Below are positions 8,373 to 15,986 of a stretch of 25,821 nt of DNA, piece after piece. Location of the stretch: NCBI GenBank assembly GCA_002371715.1, contig DFGF01000039.1:32764-58584 (forward strand), read 5' to 3'. The translations under genes and the position numbers were made by a program. Position 1 is the first letter of the stretch. Every line of letters begins with the position of its first letter. The stretch comes from Prevotella sp. UBA3757 (GTDB taxonomy: Bacteria > Bacteroidota > Bacteroidia > Bacteroidales > Bacteroidaceae). The notes beneath the pieces are model-generated. The model did not search any database, was not told where the DNA came from, and saw only the letters and a list, made by a program, of their open reading frames with translations.

Positions 8373-8402
8373 CAAAATTACACATTTTATTTTGAACTTC
8401 AA
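8373..8402 (-). promoter_or_regulatory. Bacteroidota-type promoter for the GT2 gene (minus strand)
   Basis: On the minus strand, TTG (8402-8400) is followed after 19 bases by TAATTTTG (8380-8373), and the ATG begins at 8367. The -33 element lies 5 bases from the -33 element of the opposing flippase promoter, so the two cannot easily be occupied at once. Confidence 0.78.
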
Positions 8403-8421
8403 ACAAAATATAGTATTTTTG
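8392..8421 (+). promoter_or_regulatory. Bacteroidota-type promoter for the flippase operon
   Basis: TTG at 8392-8394, a 19-base spacer and TATTTTTG at 8414-8421. The ATG at 8431 follows 9 bases later. This promoter is interlocked with the minus-strand GT2 promoter. Confidence 0.78.
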
Positions 8422-8430
8422 CACACTGAA

Positions 8431-9870
8431 ATGGATAATCTGAAGGAGAAAACGGTAAAAGGACTGGCCTGGGGGGCTGTCAACAACGGTGCCACGCAGG
8501 TGCTGAATCTGGTGTTCGGCATCTTTCTGGGTCGCCTGCTGTCGGCCGACGACTATGGCATCCTGGCGCTTATCACCATCTTCACGCTGCTGGCAGGCTG
8601 CATCCAAGCCGCCGGTTTCTCGCAGGCACTGGCCAACCTGAAGCCGCCCACGCAGCGCGACTATAATGCCGTGGCATGGTTTAACATCCTGGCAGGTCTG
8701 CTGCTTTATGCCGTCCTGTTCCTCTGTGCCCCACTGATAGCCGATTTCTTCAATCAACCGCTATTGACCGACGTCTCCAGACTGACCTTTCTGTGCATTC
8801 CCATCTCGGCCGTCAGCATCGTGCCCAATGCCAAGCTATGGATTGAGCTGCGGCAGCGCGAACAGGCCATTGCCGGCATCACGGCCCTGACGCTGTCGGG
8901 CTGTTGCGGCGTGTGGCTGGCCTGGCACGGTTACGGCTACTGGAGCCTGGCGTGGCAACAGGTAATATACAGCACCGTAAGTGTCGTCTTCAAATACTAT
9001 TTTACCCATTGGACCCCTACCCTACCCGTCGACTTCAGCCCTATACGCAGCATGTTCCGTTTCTCGTCCAAGATGCTGTTGACCAATATGCTGACCGTCG
9101 TCAGCCAGAATGTGCTGACCTTCATTTTCGGAAAACTGCTGCCTATCGCAACCGTCGGACTTTTTAACCAGGCCAACAAATGGAACACGATGGGCTCGTC
9201 GTTCATCTCCAACACGATGGCACAGGTAGCGCAACCCGTACTGGCCAGTATCAACGACGAAGATAACCGCCAGCAGCGCATCTTCCGCAAGATGCTGCGC
9301 TTCACGTCGTTCATCGCTTTCCCACTGATGTTTGGCCTGGCACTGGTAGCCCACGAGTTCATACTGCTGACGGTCGGCCCGACCTGGGAACGCTGTGTGC
9401 CCCTGCTGCAGATTCTCTGCCTGGGCGGTTCCTGCCTGCCCATCCACACGCTTTATCAGAACCTCATCATCAGCCGCGGACGATCTGACATCTACCTGCG
9501 GATGGTGAGCCTGCAGATTCTCCTGCAGATAGGCATCACGCTGAGTCTGGCACCACAGGGCGTAACGGCAATGGTGACAGCCTTCTCGCTGCTGAATATC
9601 CTGTTTACACTCTGCTGGCATCTGGCGCTGAACAGGATATGTCCCTTACGGCTGACCGATAGCCTGCGCGACACGCTGCCCTTTGCCACCATAGCCGCCG
9701 TCTGCATGGCCGTCACCCATCTGCTGACCATCTGGACCGACACGCTCTGGCTGCTGCTACTGGTGCGCATAGCCATAGCCGTCCTGCTCTATGCCAGTGT
9801 CATGAAACTGCTACACGCCAAGACATTCGATGAATGCCTGCAATTTATTCTCCACCGCCATCAACAATAA
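8431..9870 (+). CDS. Wzx-type oligosaccharide flippase / polysaccharide biosynthesis membrane protein
   Basis: A 479-residue polytopic membrane protein of the MATE/Wzx group (polysaccharide-synthesis family), with about 12-14 hydrophobic spans. The N-terminus (TVKGLAWGAVNNGATQVLNL, then FLGRLLSADDYGILAL) is the usual opening of Wzx proteins close to WzxC/TuaB. It should move undecaprenyl-linked repeat units made by the nearby glycosyltransferases across the inner membrane. The start at 8431 is fixed by the promoter box ending at 8421; the longer frame from 8392 lies within the promoter. The next gene begins 10 bases after its stop, implying one transcript. No Wzy polymerase or ligase is visible in the window, so the glycan may be a single unit or be completed elsewhere. 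Confidence 0.92.
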   Translation: MDNLKEKTVKGLAWGAVNNGATQVLNLVFGIFLGRLLSADDYGILALITIFTLLAGCIQAAGFSQALANLKPPTQRDYNAVAWFNILAGLLLYAVLFLCAPLIADFFNQPLLTDVSRLTFLCIPISAVSIVPNAKLWIELRQREQAIAGITALTLSGCCGVWLAWHGYGYWSLAWQQVIYSTVSVVFKYYFTHWTPTLPVDFSPIRSMFRFSSKMLLTNMLTVVSQNVLTFIFGKLLPIATVGLFNQANKWNTMGSSFISNTMAQVAQPVLASINDEDNRQQRIFRKMLRFTSFIAFPLMFGLALVAHEFILLTVGPTWERCVPLLQILCLGGSCLPIHTLYQNLIISRGRSDIYLRMVSLQILLQIGITLSLAPQGVTAMVTAFSLLNILFTLCWHLALNRICPLRLTDSLRDTLPFATIAAVCMAVTHLLTIWTDTLWLLLLVRIAIAVLLYASVMKLLHAKTFDECLQFILHRHQQ

Positions 9871-9880
9871 TCCTTTAATC

Positions 9881-10996
9881 ATGAACGAGCAACAACGCGC
9901 TGAGAAAAAGAAATACGCCGGTGAGAAGAAGCCCTCCATGAAGCGACGGGACGACTACAACGACTACCGAGGACGCCGCATGTATATGATTACCATTGAG
10001 GTGGAAGATCGCAGACCACTATTTGGAGTATTAAGAGGAGATGTCAATGTCAAGGGACATGGTCCCCAAGCACCGCACATCGAACTGTCGCCATTAGGAC
10101 AAGCCGTCAGTCAAGAGTGGATGGGCATACCGCGCTACTACCCTCAGATAGAGGTGATGGGGCTCCAGATGATGCCCGACCATCTGCATGGCATTCTCTT
10201 TGTCCATGAGTCCTTACCCGTACACTTAAGCCAAGTCATCACCGGTTTCAAGACTGGCTGCAACCGCATTCTCCGCACCATGCTAAAAACTGCTGCGACG
10301 CAGCCGCAGCCGACACAAAACCCAGCAGCACTGCCGCAGCCGGGTATGTCCATACACCGTGGGGCCTGTGAATCATTTGTTGCGCCGCAGGCTGTGTCTC
10401 CGTCACAGCCCTCACCAGCGTCTCATCTCTTCGCCTCAGGCTTCAACGACCTTATACTCAAGAACTACGACGAGTTCCAGAAATGGAAAGCCTATCTGGC
10501 TGACAATCCGCGCCGTCTGATGACAAAGCGCGCCAACCCCACACTGCTTCATCCTTTCTTTGACCTCCACATCGGCAACCATACCTATAGCGGCATCGGC
10601 AACCGACAATTGCTGGCCGCCCAACACCGTGTAGCAGTCCGCATCTCTCGCAGAATAACCGGGCAGCAACTGGATGCAGAGATAGCCCACTATCTCCAAC
10701 TTGCCCATAACGGCACAGTGCTCATTTCCCCCGCCATCTCACCTGGTGAAAAGGCCGTGATGAGAGCCGCTTTTAACGCCGGGCTACCCACTATCGTCAT
10801 CATGGCAAATGGCTTCACTCCCATGTCGAAACCACATGGCGAGCAATTCTATGCCTGCGCTGAAGGGCGTCTGCTGATGCTCTCAGCCTGGGAGCACCAC
10901 AACGAACGCCAGAAACTGACCGCCAACCAATGTCAGCAAATGAACCTGATGGCATTGGAACTCTGTAATACTTCTATCGCATCTATAAAACAATAA
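9881..10996 (+). CDS. RAYT-like HUH (IS200/Y1-type) transposase with extra C-terminal Rossmann-like domain
   Basis: A 371-residue protein. Residues 20 to about 215 resemble REP-associated tyrosine transposases: an N-terminal RRMYMITIEVEDRRPLFG, the HUH metal site in MPDHLHGILFV (His101, His103), and the Tyr-bearing helix FNDLILKNYDEFQKWKAYLADNP, where Tyr205 is the likely nucleophile. A Pro/Gln/Ala-rich insertion of about 45 residues (135-182) separates the HUH strand from that helix. Residues about 230-371 form a further alpha/beta domain (VAVRIS, GTVLISPAISPGEKAVMRAAF, TIVIMANGF, GRLLMLSAWEHHNE) that looks like a Rossmann/SLOG or DprA-type fold; this is a guess from pattern. It lies 10 bases after the flippase and 10 bases before a GT2, leaving no room for transposon ends, so it looks domesticated. 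The start at 9881 avoids a 41-base overlap required by the alternative start at 9830. Confidence 0.82.
   Translation: MNEQQRAEKKKYAGEKKPSMKRRDDYNDYRGRRMYMITIEVEDRRPLFGVLRGDVNVKGHGPQAPHIELSPLGQAVSQEWMGIPRYYPQIEVMGLQMMPDHLHGILFVHESLPVHLSQVITGFKTGCNRILRTMLKTAATQPQPTQNPAALPQPGMSIHRGACESFVAPQAVSPSQPSPASHLFASGFNDLILKNYDEFQKWKAYLADNPRRLMTKRANPTLLHPFFDLHIGNHTYSGIGNRQLLAAQHRVAVRISRRITGQQLDAEIAHYLQLAHNGTVLISPAISPGEKAVMRAAFNAGLPTIVIMANGFTPMSKPHGEQFYACAEGRLLMLSAWEHHNERQKLTANQCQQMNLMALELCNTSIASIKQ
10292..10304. repeat. Small palindrome inside the RAYT-like gene
   Basis: GCTGCG-A-CGCAGC is a perfect 6-bp inverted repeat around one base. It lies in the DNA encoding the low-complexity insertion of the transposase. 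Confidence 0.6.
10390..10410. repeat. Hairpin-forming inverted repeat inside the RAYT-like gene
   Basis: GGCTGTG (10390-10396) and CACAGCC (10404-10410) form a perfect 7-bp stem with a 7-base loop. RAYT enzymes act on short hairpins, so a hairpin inside this gene's own insertion is of interest, although chance in a repetitive Pro/Gln-coding stretch is possible. Confidence 0.6.
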
Positions 10997-11006
10997 CTAT
11001 CCACTC

Positions 11007-11936
11007 ATGAAAGTTAGCATCGTCATTCCTGTCTATAACAAAGAGGCATACGTCAGACATTGTCTCACGCAGGCACTGTCGCAAACCTATGATGACTATG
11101 AGGTGATAGCCGTCGATGACGGATCTACCGACACTTCTGGAACAATCTGCGACGACATGGCCAGCCAGCATCCCAGGCTGAGGGTACTGCACTGTGAGAA
11201 CGGCGGCGTGACGGCAGCCCGCCGGCGAGGGGTGGAAGCTGCGCGCACACCATACATCATGTTTTGCGACAGCGACGACTATCTCCTGCCTCATGCCCTT
11301 CACGACGTCATGGAGACCATGGAAGCCTACAGAGCCGACGAGGTAATCGCTCCTTATCAAAACCAGTATGGCGTCGTCCATGACTCACGCAACAGAGGAC
11401 TGACAGCCCCAACGGACATCATCAAGGACTTTCTGGCACAGCACAACAACTTCCCACCCATCTGGGGCATCCTGCTGCGCAAAGACATCATCATGGACGG
11501 CTGTCTGGACATTCCCCGCGACATCTATCTTGGCGAGGACATCCTGTTTCACGTCCGCTACCTGACTAAGGCGTCCAAGGTAGTGTGCATCGGGCATAGC
11601 AACTATGTCTATAATGAGGGCATCACCAGTTATCCGAAAATCAATCTACCCTACGAGTCTCGCTATGATGAGCTGATGCAATCGGCCCTGCAACCAGTAT
11701 GGACGGACATTGAGCCATTCTTCAGGCTCCGCCAGTTGAAAGTCTATGAAAAGTTCCTCGACACTCAGCAATTCGACGTCTGTGAAGGCTATTACCAGCA
11801 GCAGCTACAAGGCAAACTCAGCACCCACATACCGCTAGCCGACCGGCTTGTGTTTGCACTGCCGCCACGCATAGCCTACTATCTGGTGCACGCCTACAAG
11901 CGGTGGCTGCAAAAGAAGCCAACGGCAGCACTTTAA
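11007..11936 (+). CDS. Family 2 glycosyltransferase
   Basis: A 309-residue GT-A glycosyltransferase. The N-terminal motif VSIVIPVYNKEAYVRHCL is followed by VDDGSTD (36-42), ENGGVTAARRRGV (64-76) and the DxD metal site in CDSDD (Asp88, Asp90). The second half contains GEDILFH (about 172-178), the usual catalytic-base region of GT2 enzymes of this type. It should add a sugar to a lipid-linked intermediate in the cytoplasm; donor and acceptor are unknown. It closes the plus-strand glycan run, 10 bases after the RAYT-like gene. Its stop codon shares four bases (11933-11936) with the opposing nadD stop. Confidence 0.92.
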   Translation: MKVSIVIPVYNKEAYVRHCLTQALSQTYDDYEVIAVDDGSTDTSGTICDDMASQHPRLRVLHCENGGVTAARRRGVEAARTPYIMFCDSDDYLLPHALHDVMETMEAYRADEVIAPYQNQYGVVHDSRNRGLTAPTDIIKDFLAQHNNFPPIWGILLRKDIIMDGCLDIPRDIYLGEDILFHVRYLTKASKVVCIGHSNYVYNEGITSYPKINLPYESRYDELMQSALQPVWTDIEPFFRLRQLKVYEKFLDTQQFDVCEGYYQQQLQGKLSTHIPLADRLVFALPPRIAYYLVHAYKRWLQKKPTAAL

Positions 11937-12472
11937 CGATAATACTGCTCAACCACCGGGACAATGCTCTCCGGCACCAGTCCGCTGATGCTCTCCCCTG
12001 CCCTGACACGCCGGCGAATCTCAGTACTGCTTACGTCCAGTAGCGGTACGTCAATTGTTCCTGAATACCGGTCACGAGGATAAACGATGATGTCATGATG
12101 CCACAGGATGTCCTGCCAGTGACGCCAGCGCTGGAAGTAGGCCCAGTTGTCACCACCTATTAATAAAAGAAAGGTATGGTCAGGGTAGTCATGACTCAGA
12201 TGCTGCAAAGTATTCCAGGTATAGCTGGGTGTGGGCAGGCTGAACTCATAGTCGCAAGCCCGTACACCCTTCACACCTTCCAATGCCCGCACGGCCATCT
12301 CGAAGCGCAGGCGGTCATCCAGCAGGTCAGAGTTGTCGCGCTTCAAAGGATTCTGCGGCGACACCATCAACCATACTTCGTCCAATCGGCACTGTTTCAA
12401 TACTGCTTTGGCCAGTGCGATATGTCCGTTGTGGATGGGGTTGAACGAGCCACCGAAGATACCTATCTTCAT
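11933..12472 (-). CDS. nadD: Nicotinate-nucleotide adenylyltransferase
   Basis: Transfers AMP from ATP to nicotinate mononucleotide, giving deamido-NAD in NAD synthesis. The 179-residue protein has the nucleotidylyltransferase signature GGSFNPIHNGH (residues 7-17, with the two catalytic His residues) and the second ATP-binding motif SSTEIRRRV near the C-terminus. Length is normal for the family. It is the last gene of a minus-strand run yicC-gmk-nadD, 30 bases after gmk. A 7-bp tandem repeat fills that spacer. The four-base stop overlap with the convergent GT2 gene leaves no space for a terminator. Confidence 0.96.
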   Translation of the reverse strand: MKIGIFGGSFNPIHNGHIALAKAVLKQCRLDEVWLMVSPQNPLKRDNSDLLDDRLRFEMAVRALEGVKGVRACDYEFSLPTPSYTWNTLQHLSHDYPDHTFLLLIGGDNWAYFQRWRHWQDILWHHDIIVYPRDRYSGTIDVPLLDVSSTEIRRRVRAGESISGLVPESIVPVVEQYYR

Positions 12473-12473
12473 A

Positions 12474-12494
12474 TTTGAAGTTTGAAGTTTGAAA
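12474..12494. repeat. 7-bp tandem repeat (TTTGAAG x3) between gmk and nadD
   Basis: TTTGAAG occurs twice in tandem, followed by TTTGAAA, just upstream of the nadD start on the transcribed strand. It occupies most of the 30-base spacer. Confidence 0.7.
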
Positions 12495-12502
12495 TTTCCA
12501 GT

Positions 12503-13075
12503 TTATGATTTCAGGAAGTCCGACAGTAGTTGGCAGGTCTCCTGTTTGGCAGTCTCCAAATCGTCGTTGACGATAACATGGTCAAACTGGGGCGCAAAGG
12601 TCAGTTCGTATGCAGCCTTGGCCAGACGCTGTTCGATAGCCTCAGGGCTGTCGGTGGCACGGCCTACTAAACGGCGGCGCAGCTCCTCGACCGAGGGCGG
12701 CTGAATGAACAGGCTCAGCGCCTCATCGCCATAATATTTCTTGATGTTCACGCCTCCCTTCACGTCTACATCGAACACGACATTCTGGCCCTCTTCGCGC
12801 TGACGCTCCACCTGTGCCTTCAGCGTGCCATAGAAGCGGTTCTCGTACACTTCCTCGTACTCCAGGAATTCATCATTAGCAATCTTATGACGGAACTCTT
12901 CTGGAGAGATAAAGAAGTATTCAACACCGTTCCTTTCCGTTCCGCGCGGAGCCCGCGAAGTACAAGAAATACTGAAATAGAGTCTCAGTTCCGGATGCTC
13001 CTGCATCAACCAGTTCACGATCGTCGACTTGCCGCTGCCCGAGGGGGCAGAAAAAATGATTAACTTCCCTTTCAT
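12503..13075 (-). CDS. gmk: Guanylate kinase
   Basis: Phosphorylates GMP to GDP with ATP. The 190-residue protein has the P-loop APSGSGKST (residues 10-18), the GMP-binding region ISCTSRAPRGTERNGVEYFF (about 36-55) and the lid/core segment VDVKGGVNIKK. Length matches the family. Only two bases separate its start from the yicC stop, so the two are translated from one message, as in many Bacteroidota. Confidence 0.97.
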   Translation of the reverse strand: MKGKLIIFSAPSGSGKSTIVNWLMQEHPELRLYFSISCTSRAPRGTERNGVEYFFISPEEFRHKIANDEFLEYEEVYENRFYGTLKAQVERQREEGQNVVFDVDVKGGVNIKKYYGDEALSLFIQPPSVEELRRRLVGRATDSPEAIEQRLAKAAYELTFAPQFDHVIVNDDLETAKQETCQLLSDFLKS

Positions 13076-13077
13076 TA

Positions 13078-13950
13078 TTATAATGCATTTAAGACCTGCT
13101 CCTTAATCTGTTCCAGTTCGTCCTTCATCTTCACCACGATGTTCTGCATCTCAGCCTGATTGGACTTCGAACCGGTAGTATTGATTTCGCGGCCCATTTC
13201 CTGGGCAATAAAGCCCAGTTTCTTGCCCTGTCCAGGCTGGTCAGCCATGGTCTCACGGAAATATTTCAGGTGGTTGGCCAGTCGCTGCTTTTCTTCACTG
13301 ATGTCTAATTTTTCAATGTAGTAGATCAACTCCTGCTCCAAGCGGTTTTTATCATACTCTGCCTCAGGTATCTGCTTCAGCCCATCGACGATACGGCTGC
13401 GAATCTTATCGACGCGCGACTTTTCGAAGGGCTCGATGGAAGCTAAGAGACTTTCGATATTGTCAATCTTCTCGGAAAACTTCTTCTCCAGCGCAGCACC
13501 CTCCTGAGTCCTGAAGTCTACCAGATTCTGGACAGCCTCACAGACAGCCTGACGGGCTGCCAGCCACTCTTCGTCCTCCAAGACCTCCACCTCCGTCTTC
13601 GTCATGACATCAGGCATGCGTACCAAAGCCTGCATCCAGTCGATGACCGCCAACTGGTGTTCGTCAGCAAAAGCCTTCAACTGCTGGTAGTAGCTCTCCA
13701 AAAGTGCCGTATTCACAGGAGGGGCATCCGTGGCAGCATCTTTTTCTATCCATAAGGCGAACTCTACCTTGCCGCGCAACAATTGCTGGGCAATCATCTG
13801 CCGAATCTCCATTTCCTTCTCCCGGTAGAGAGGAGCGATGCGCGTAATCAGGTCAAGCTGCTTGGAGTTGAGCGACTTGACTTCTACATTAATCTTTTTT
13901 CCTTTGTAGGCCACAACAGACTTGCCGTAGCCGGTCATAGATTGTATCAT
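13078..13950 (-). CDS. yicC: YicC/YloC-family endoribonuclease
   Basis: A 290-residue protein with the family N-terminus MIQSMTGYGK and the C-terminal DUF1732 region (ETMADQPGQGKKLGFIAQEMGREINTTGSK, split by the conserved QEMxRE element). YicC/YloC proteins are oligomeric endoribonucleases; E. coli YicC takes part in small-RNA turnover. The start at 13950 gives the canonical N-terminus. A longer frame to 14217 would cross the promoter and the divergent kinase gene and is rejected. It leads the yicC-gmk-nadD operon and is transcribed from a promoter at 13979-14009, with a leader of roughly 25 bases. Confidence 0.95.
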   Translation of the reverse strand: MIQSMTGYGKSVVAYKGKKINVEVKSLNSKQLDLITRIAPLYREKEMEIRQMIAQQLLRGKVEFALWIEKDAATDAPPVNTALLESYYQQLKAFADEHQLAVIDWMQALVRMPDVMTKTEVEVLEDEEWLAARQAVCEAVQNLVDFRTQEGAALEKKFSEKIDNIESLLASIEPFEKSRVDKIRSRIVDGLKQIPEAEYDKNRLEQELIYYIEKLDISEEKQRLANHLKYFRETMADQPGQGKKLGFIAQEMGREINTTGSKSNQAEMQNIVVKMKDELEQIKEQVLNAL

Positions 13951-13978
13951 AAACAGTTCAATTCTTAAAATATGTTTG

Positions 13979-14009
13979 CAAAGGTACGAATTTAGAGGCA
14001 AAACAGCAA
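13979..14009 (-). promoter_or_regulatory. Bacteroidota-type promoter for yicC-gmk-nadD
   Basis: On the minus strand, TTG (14009-14007) is followed after 20 bases by TACCTTTG (13986-13979). It faces the divergent promoter of the TPR kinase, whose -7 box begins 20 bases beyond this -33 element. Confidence 0.7.
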
Positions 14010-14028
14010 ATATATTCGGACTTTTTCG

Positions 14029-14036
14029 TAACTTTG
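14029..14036 (+). promoter_or_regulatory. -7 box of promoter for the TPR sensor kinase
   Basis: TAACTTTG fits TAnnTTTG. No TTG is found 19-20 bases upstream (that position holds the minus-strand -33 element of yicC), so it may be weak or activator-dependent. The ATG at 14045 begins 8 bases after the box. Confidence 0.6.
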
Positions 14037-14044
14037 CACGGAAA

Positions 14045-15880
14045 ATGAAGAAAGCCGTACTCATAACCATTACCCTGCTGATGACTATAGCCATCAGTGC
14101 CAGCGATGTCAAGAACCCCGACAGCAAGCATCGGCTCGATGCCCTGTGCAAGCTATACAACCAAGACCTGAACGACTCGCTCATCCACCAAGCACCCCGT
14201 GACCTGGAATTCCACAAACAGCAAGAAGACTGGGAATGCTACTACGAGACGTGGATGCACCTGGTAAACACGTACAACTTCATGGGCAAAGTGAATACCG
14301 GCCTTCGAGAAGCCAGGCAGATGCATGCCGATGCCACCCAACGCAAAGACCACTACGGCCAGGCCCTGGCAGAGTACGTCATGGGCAACGCCTACCTCAA
14401 CATGGGCTACCACGACGAGGCTATCGGGTGCTACCGGCAGAGCCTGACACTCATCAACGAAACTGGTGCCAGCCATACCACACTCAACGACATCTACTCG
14501 TACTACTGCGATGCCCTCAACGAACTGAAACGGTGGAAGGACATGCAGGACGTCACCGAACAATGGAAATTGGCCATTGACAAGATAGCCGCCGAGGCGA
14601 AGGATGGCGGAAGGGATTACCAGGAGAAAATCAGCATCTGGTATTCCTACTACTATCTGGCCCGTGCACAGCAGCATCTTGGACTCAGCATGCTGTCCGA
14701 CGCCAAGAAGGACATCGACGAGGCTGAAAAGTACCAGGAATCCGGGCAAACCTTCACCAGTCTGAGCATACTCTACTATCGCGCCCAATACTTTCTGCAG
14801 GCCCACGACTACCAGAAAGCCTACGAGTACAACACCCGCCAACTGAAGGAGAGCCGCCACATAGAGGACATGACATCAGACCGGCTCATCTACCTGCAGC
14901 GTTCAGAAATCATGAAAGGGCTTGGCCGTCATGAGGAGGCCTTAGAAATGCTTCAGCAAGCCTACGAGCTTTCCGACTCCATATACAAGAAGGATGCGCG
15001 CACCCAGATTAACGAGCTCAGCACACTGTTTCAGGTCAACGAACTCAACATGGAGCACCGCATGCAACGCGCACGGAACGCTATTGCCATCATAGCCGTT
15101 ATAGTCGCCGCAATGTTCATCCTCCTGGGCTATGGTTACTGGATGAACCGGCGTCTGCGCCGCAAGAACGAGGAACTGGCCGTGGCCCGCGACCAGGCTC
15201 AGGAGTCGCTGCGCATGAAGTCGGACTTCATCAAGAACATCTCCCACGAGATACGCACACCTCTCAACATTCTGTCAGGCTTCTCGCAAATCATGTCCAC
15301 ACAAGGTGCTGACATGCCCGCGAAGGAGCGGCTCCAACTGAGCAACGGGATACAGGAGAACACCAACCGTATCACCCACCTCATCAACCAATTGCTGGAA
15401 CTCTCAGAGACCCATAGCCGCAACCACATCGAGCGCACCGACACCATCAGTGCCAACCAACTCTGTCATACGGCCATTGCCACCAGTGGTGTCAGCGAGG
15501 ACCACCACCACCAGTTTACGTTCGACAGTACGCTCGACGACAGCCTGACCATCACCACCTCTGAGCGAGATGCCATACAGGCCATCGACCACCTGATTGA
15601 CAACGCCAGGAAGTTCACCCCCGCTGGCGGGCGTATCAGCATGCGCTGCAGGCGACAAGACAAGATGCTGGAAATCAGCATAGAAGACACGGGCTGTGGC
15701 ATTCCCGCCGAAAAGGCCGACACCATCTTCGAAGAGTTCGTACAGCTCGACGATTTCCAGACCGGCGTAGGCATCGGACTGTCATTGAGCCGGAGCATTG
15801 TACGCCGGCTGGGTGGCGACATCACCCTCGACACCACGTACCACCCCGGTGCCCGTTTCGTGCTCACCCTGCCCCTGTAA
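14045..15880 (+). CDS. TPR-containing membrane sensor histidine kinase
   Basis: A 611-residue sensor kinase. An N-terminal hydrophobic stretch (residues 1-20, MKKAVLITITLLMTIAISAS) acts as signal peptide or anchor. A periplasmic helical TPR-like region follows (about 30-325; for example HYGQALAEYVMGNAYLNMGYHDEAIGCY and GRHEEALEMLQQAYEL, each split into repeat helices). One membrane span comes next (about 346-366). The cytoplasmic part has a HisKA domain with the H box NISHEIRTPLN (His401) and a HATPase_c domain with N box DNARKFTP (519-526), G1 EDTGCGIP and G2 GVGIGLSLS. There is no receiver or DNA-binding domain, so it must signal to a partner encoded elsewhere; no response regulator is adjacent. 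The start at 14045 is set by the promoter box; a longer frame from 13976 runs through the promoter. Confidence 0.92.
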   Translation: MKKAVLITITLLMTIAISASDVKNPDSKHRLDALCKLYNQDLNDSLIHQAPRDLEFHKQQEDWECYYETWMHLVNTYNFMGKVNTGLREARQMHADATQRKDHYGQALAEYVMGNAYLNMGYHDEAIGCYRQSLTLINETGASHTTLNDIYSYYCDALNELKRWKDMQDVTEQWKLAIDKIAAEAKDGGRDYQEKISIWYSYYYLARAQQHLGLSMLSDAKKDIDEAEKYQESGQTFTSLSILYYRAQYFLQAHDYQKAYEYNTRQLKESRHIEDMTSDRLIYLQRSEIMKGLGRHEEALEMLQQAYELSDSIYKKDARTQINELSTLFQVNELNMEHRMQRARNAIAIIAVIVAAMFILLGYGYWMNRRLRRKNEELAVARDQAQESLRMKSDFIKNISHEIRTPLNILSGFSQIMSTQGADMPAKERLQLSNGIQENTNRITHLINQLLELSETHSRNHIERTDTISANQLCHTAIATSGVSEDHHHQFTFDSTLDDSLTITTSERDAIQAIDHLIDNARKFTPAGGRISMRCRRQDKMLEISIEDTGCGIPAEKADTIFEEFVQLDDFQTGVGIGLSLSRSIVRRLGGDITLDTTYHPGARFVLTLPL

Positions 15881-15925
15881 CATATCGCCAAACTGACGGT
15901 CAAGGAGAGAAAAGTCCAAATAAAT

Positions 15926-15956
15926 TTGGCTTTTTGCTCACTAATTCGTATCTTTG
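15926..15956 (+). promoter_or_regulatory. Bacteroidota-type promoter for the tsaB-rseP run
   Basis: TTG at 15926-15928, a 20-base spacer and TATCTTTG at 15949-15956. It leaves a leader of about 25 bases before the tsaB ATG. No comparable promoter was found between the following genes up to rseP, so this may drive all six. Confidence 0.75.
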
Positions 15957-15986
15957 CACCTTAAAAAGATAAGGTAGTAAAGAAAA

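Noticed and set aside
9022..9621. Long minus-strand open frame inside the flippase gene (also similar frames inside holB, rimM, dxr, tsaB)
   Set aside because: These are shadows of GC-rich coding strands, with His/Gln/Val-rich composition and no recognisable domain.
9830..9880. Upstream start of the RAYT-like gene overlapping the flippase
   Set aside because: It would overlap by 41 bases and adds residues that do not resemble the family; the ATG at 9881, 10 bases after the flippase stop, is preferred.
9871..11006. A complete mobile IS200-type element
   Set aside because: Only 10 bases lie on each side of the transposase gene between intact neighbours, leaving no room for transposon ends.
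13976..14044. Upstream start for the TPR kinase
   Set aside because: It spans the divergent promoter region; the start at 14045 gives a proper signal-peptide N-terminus.
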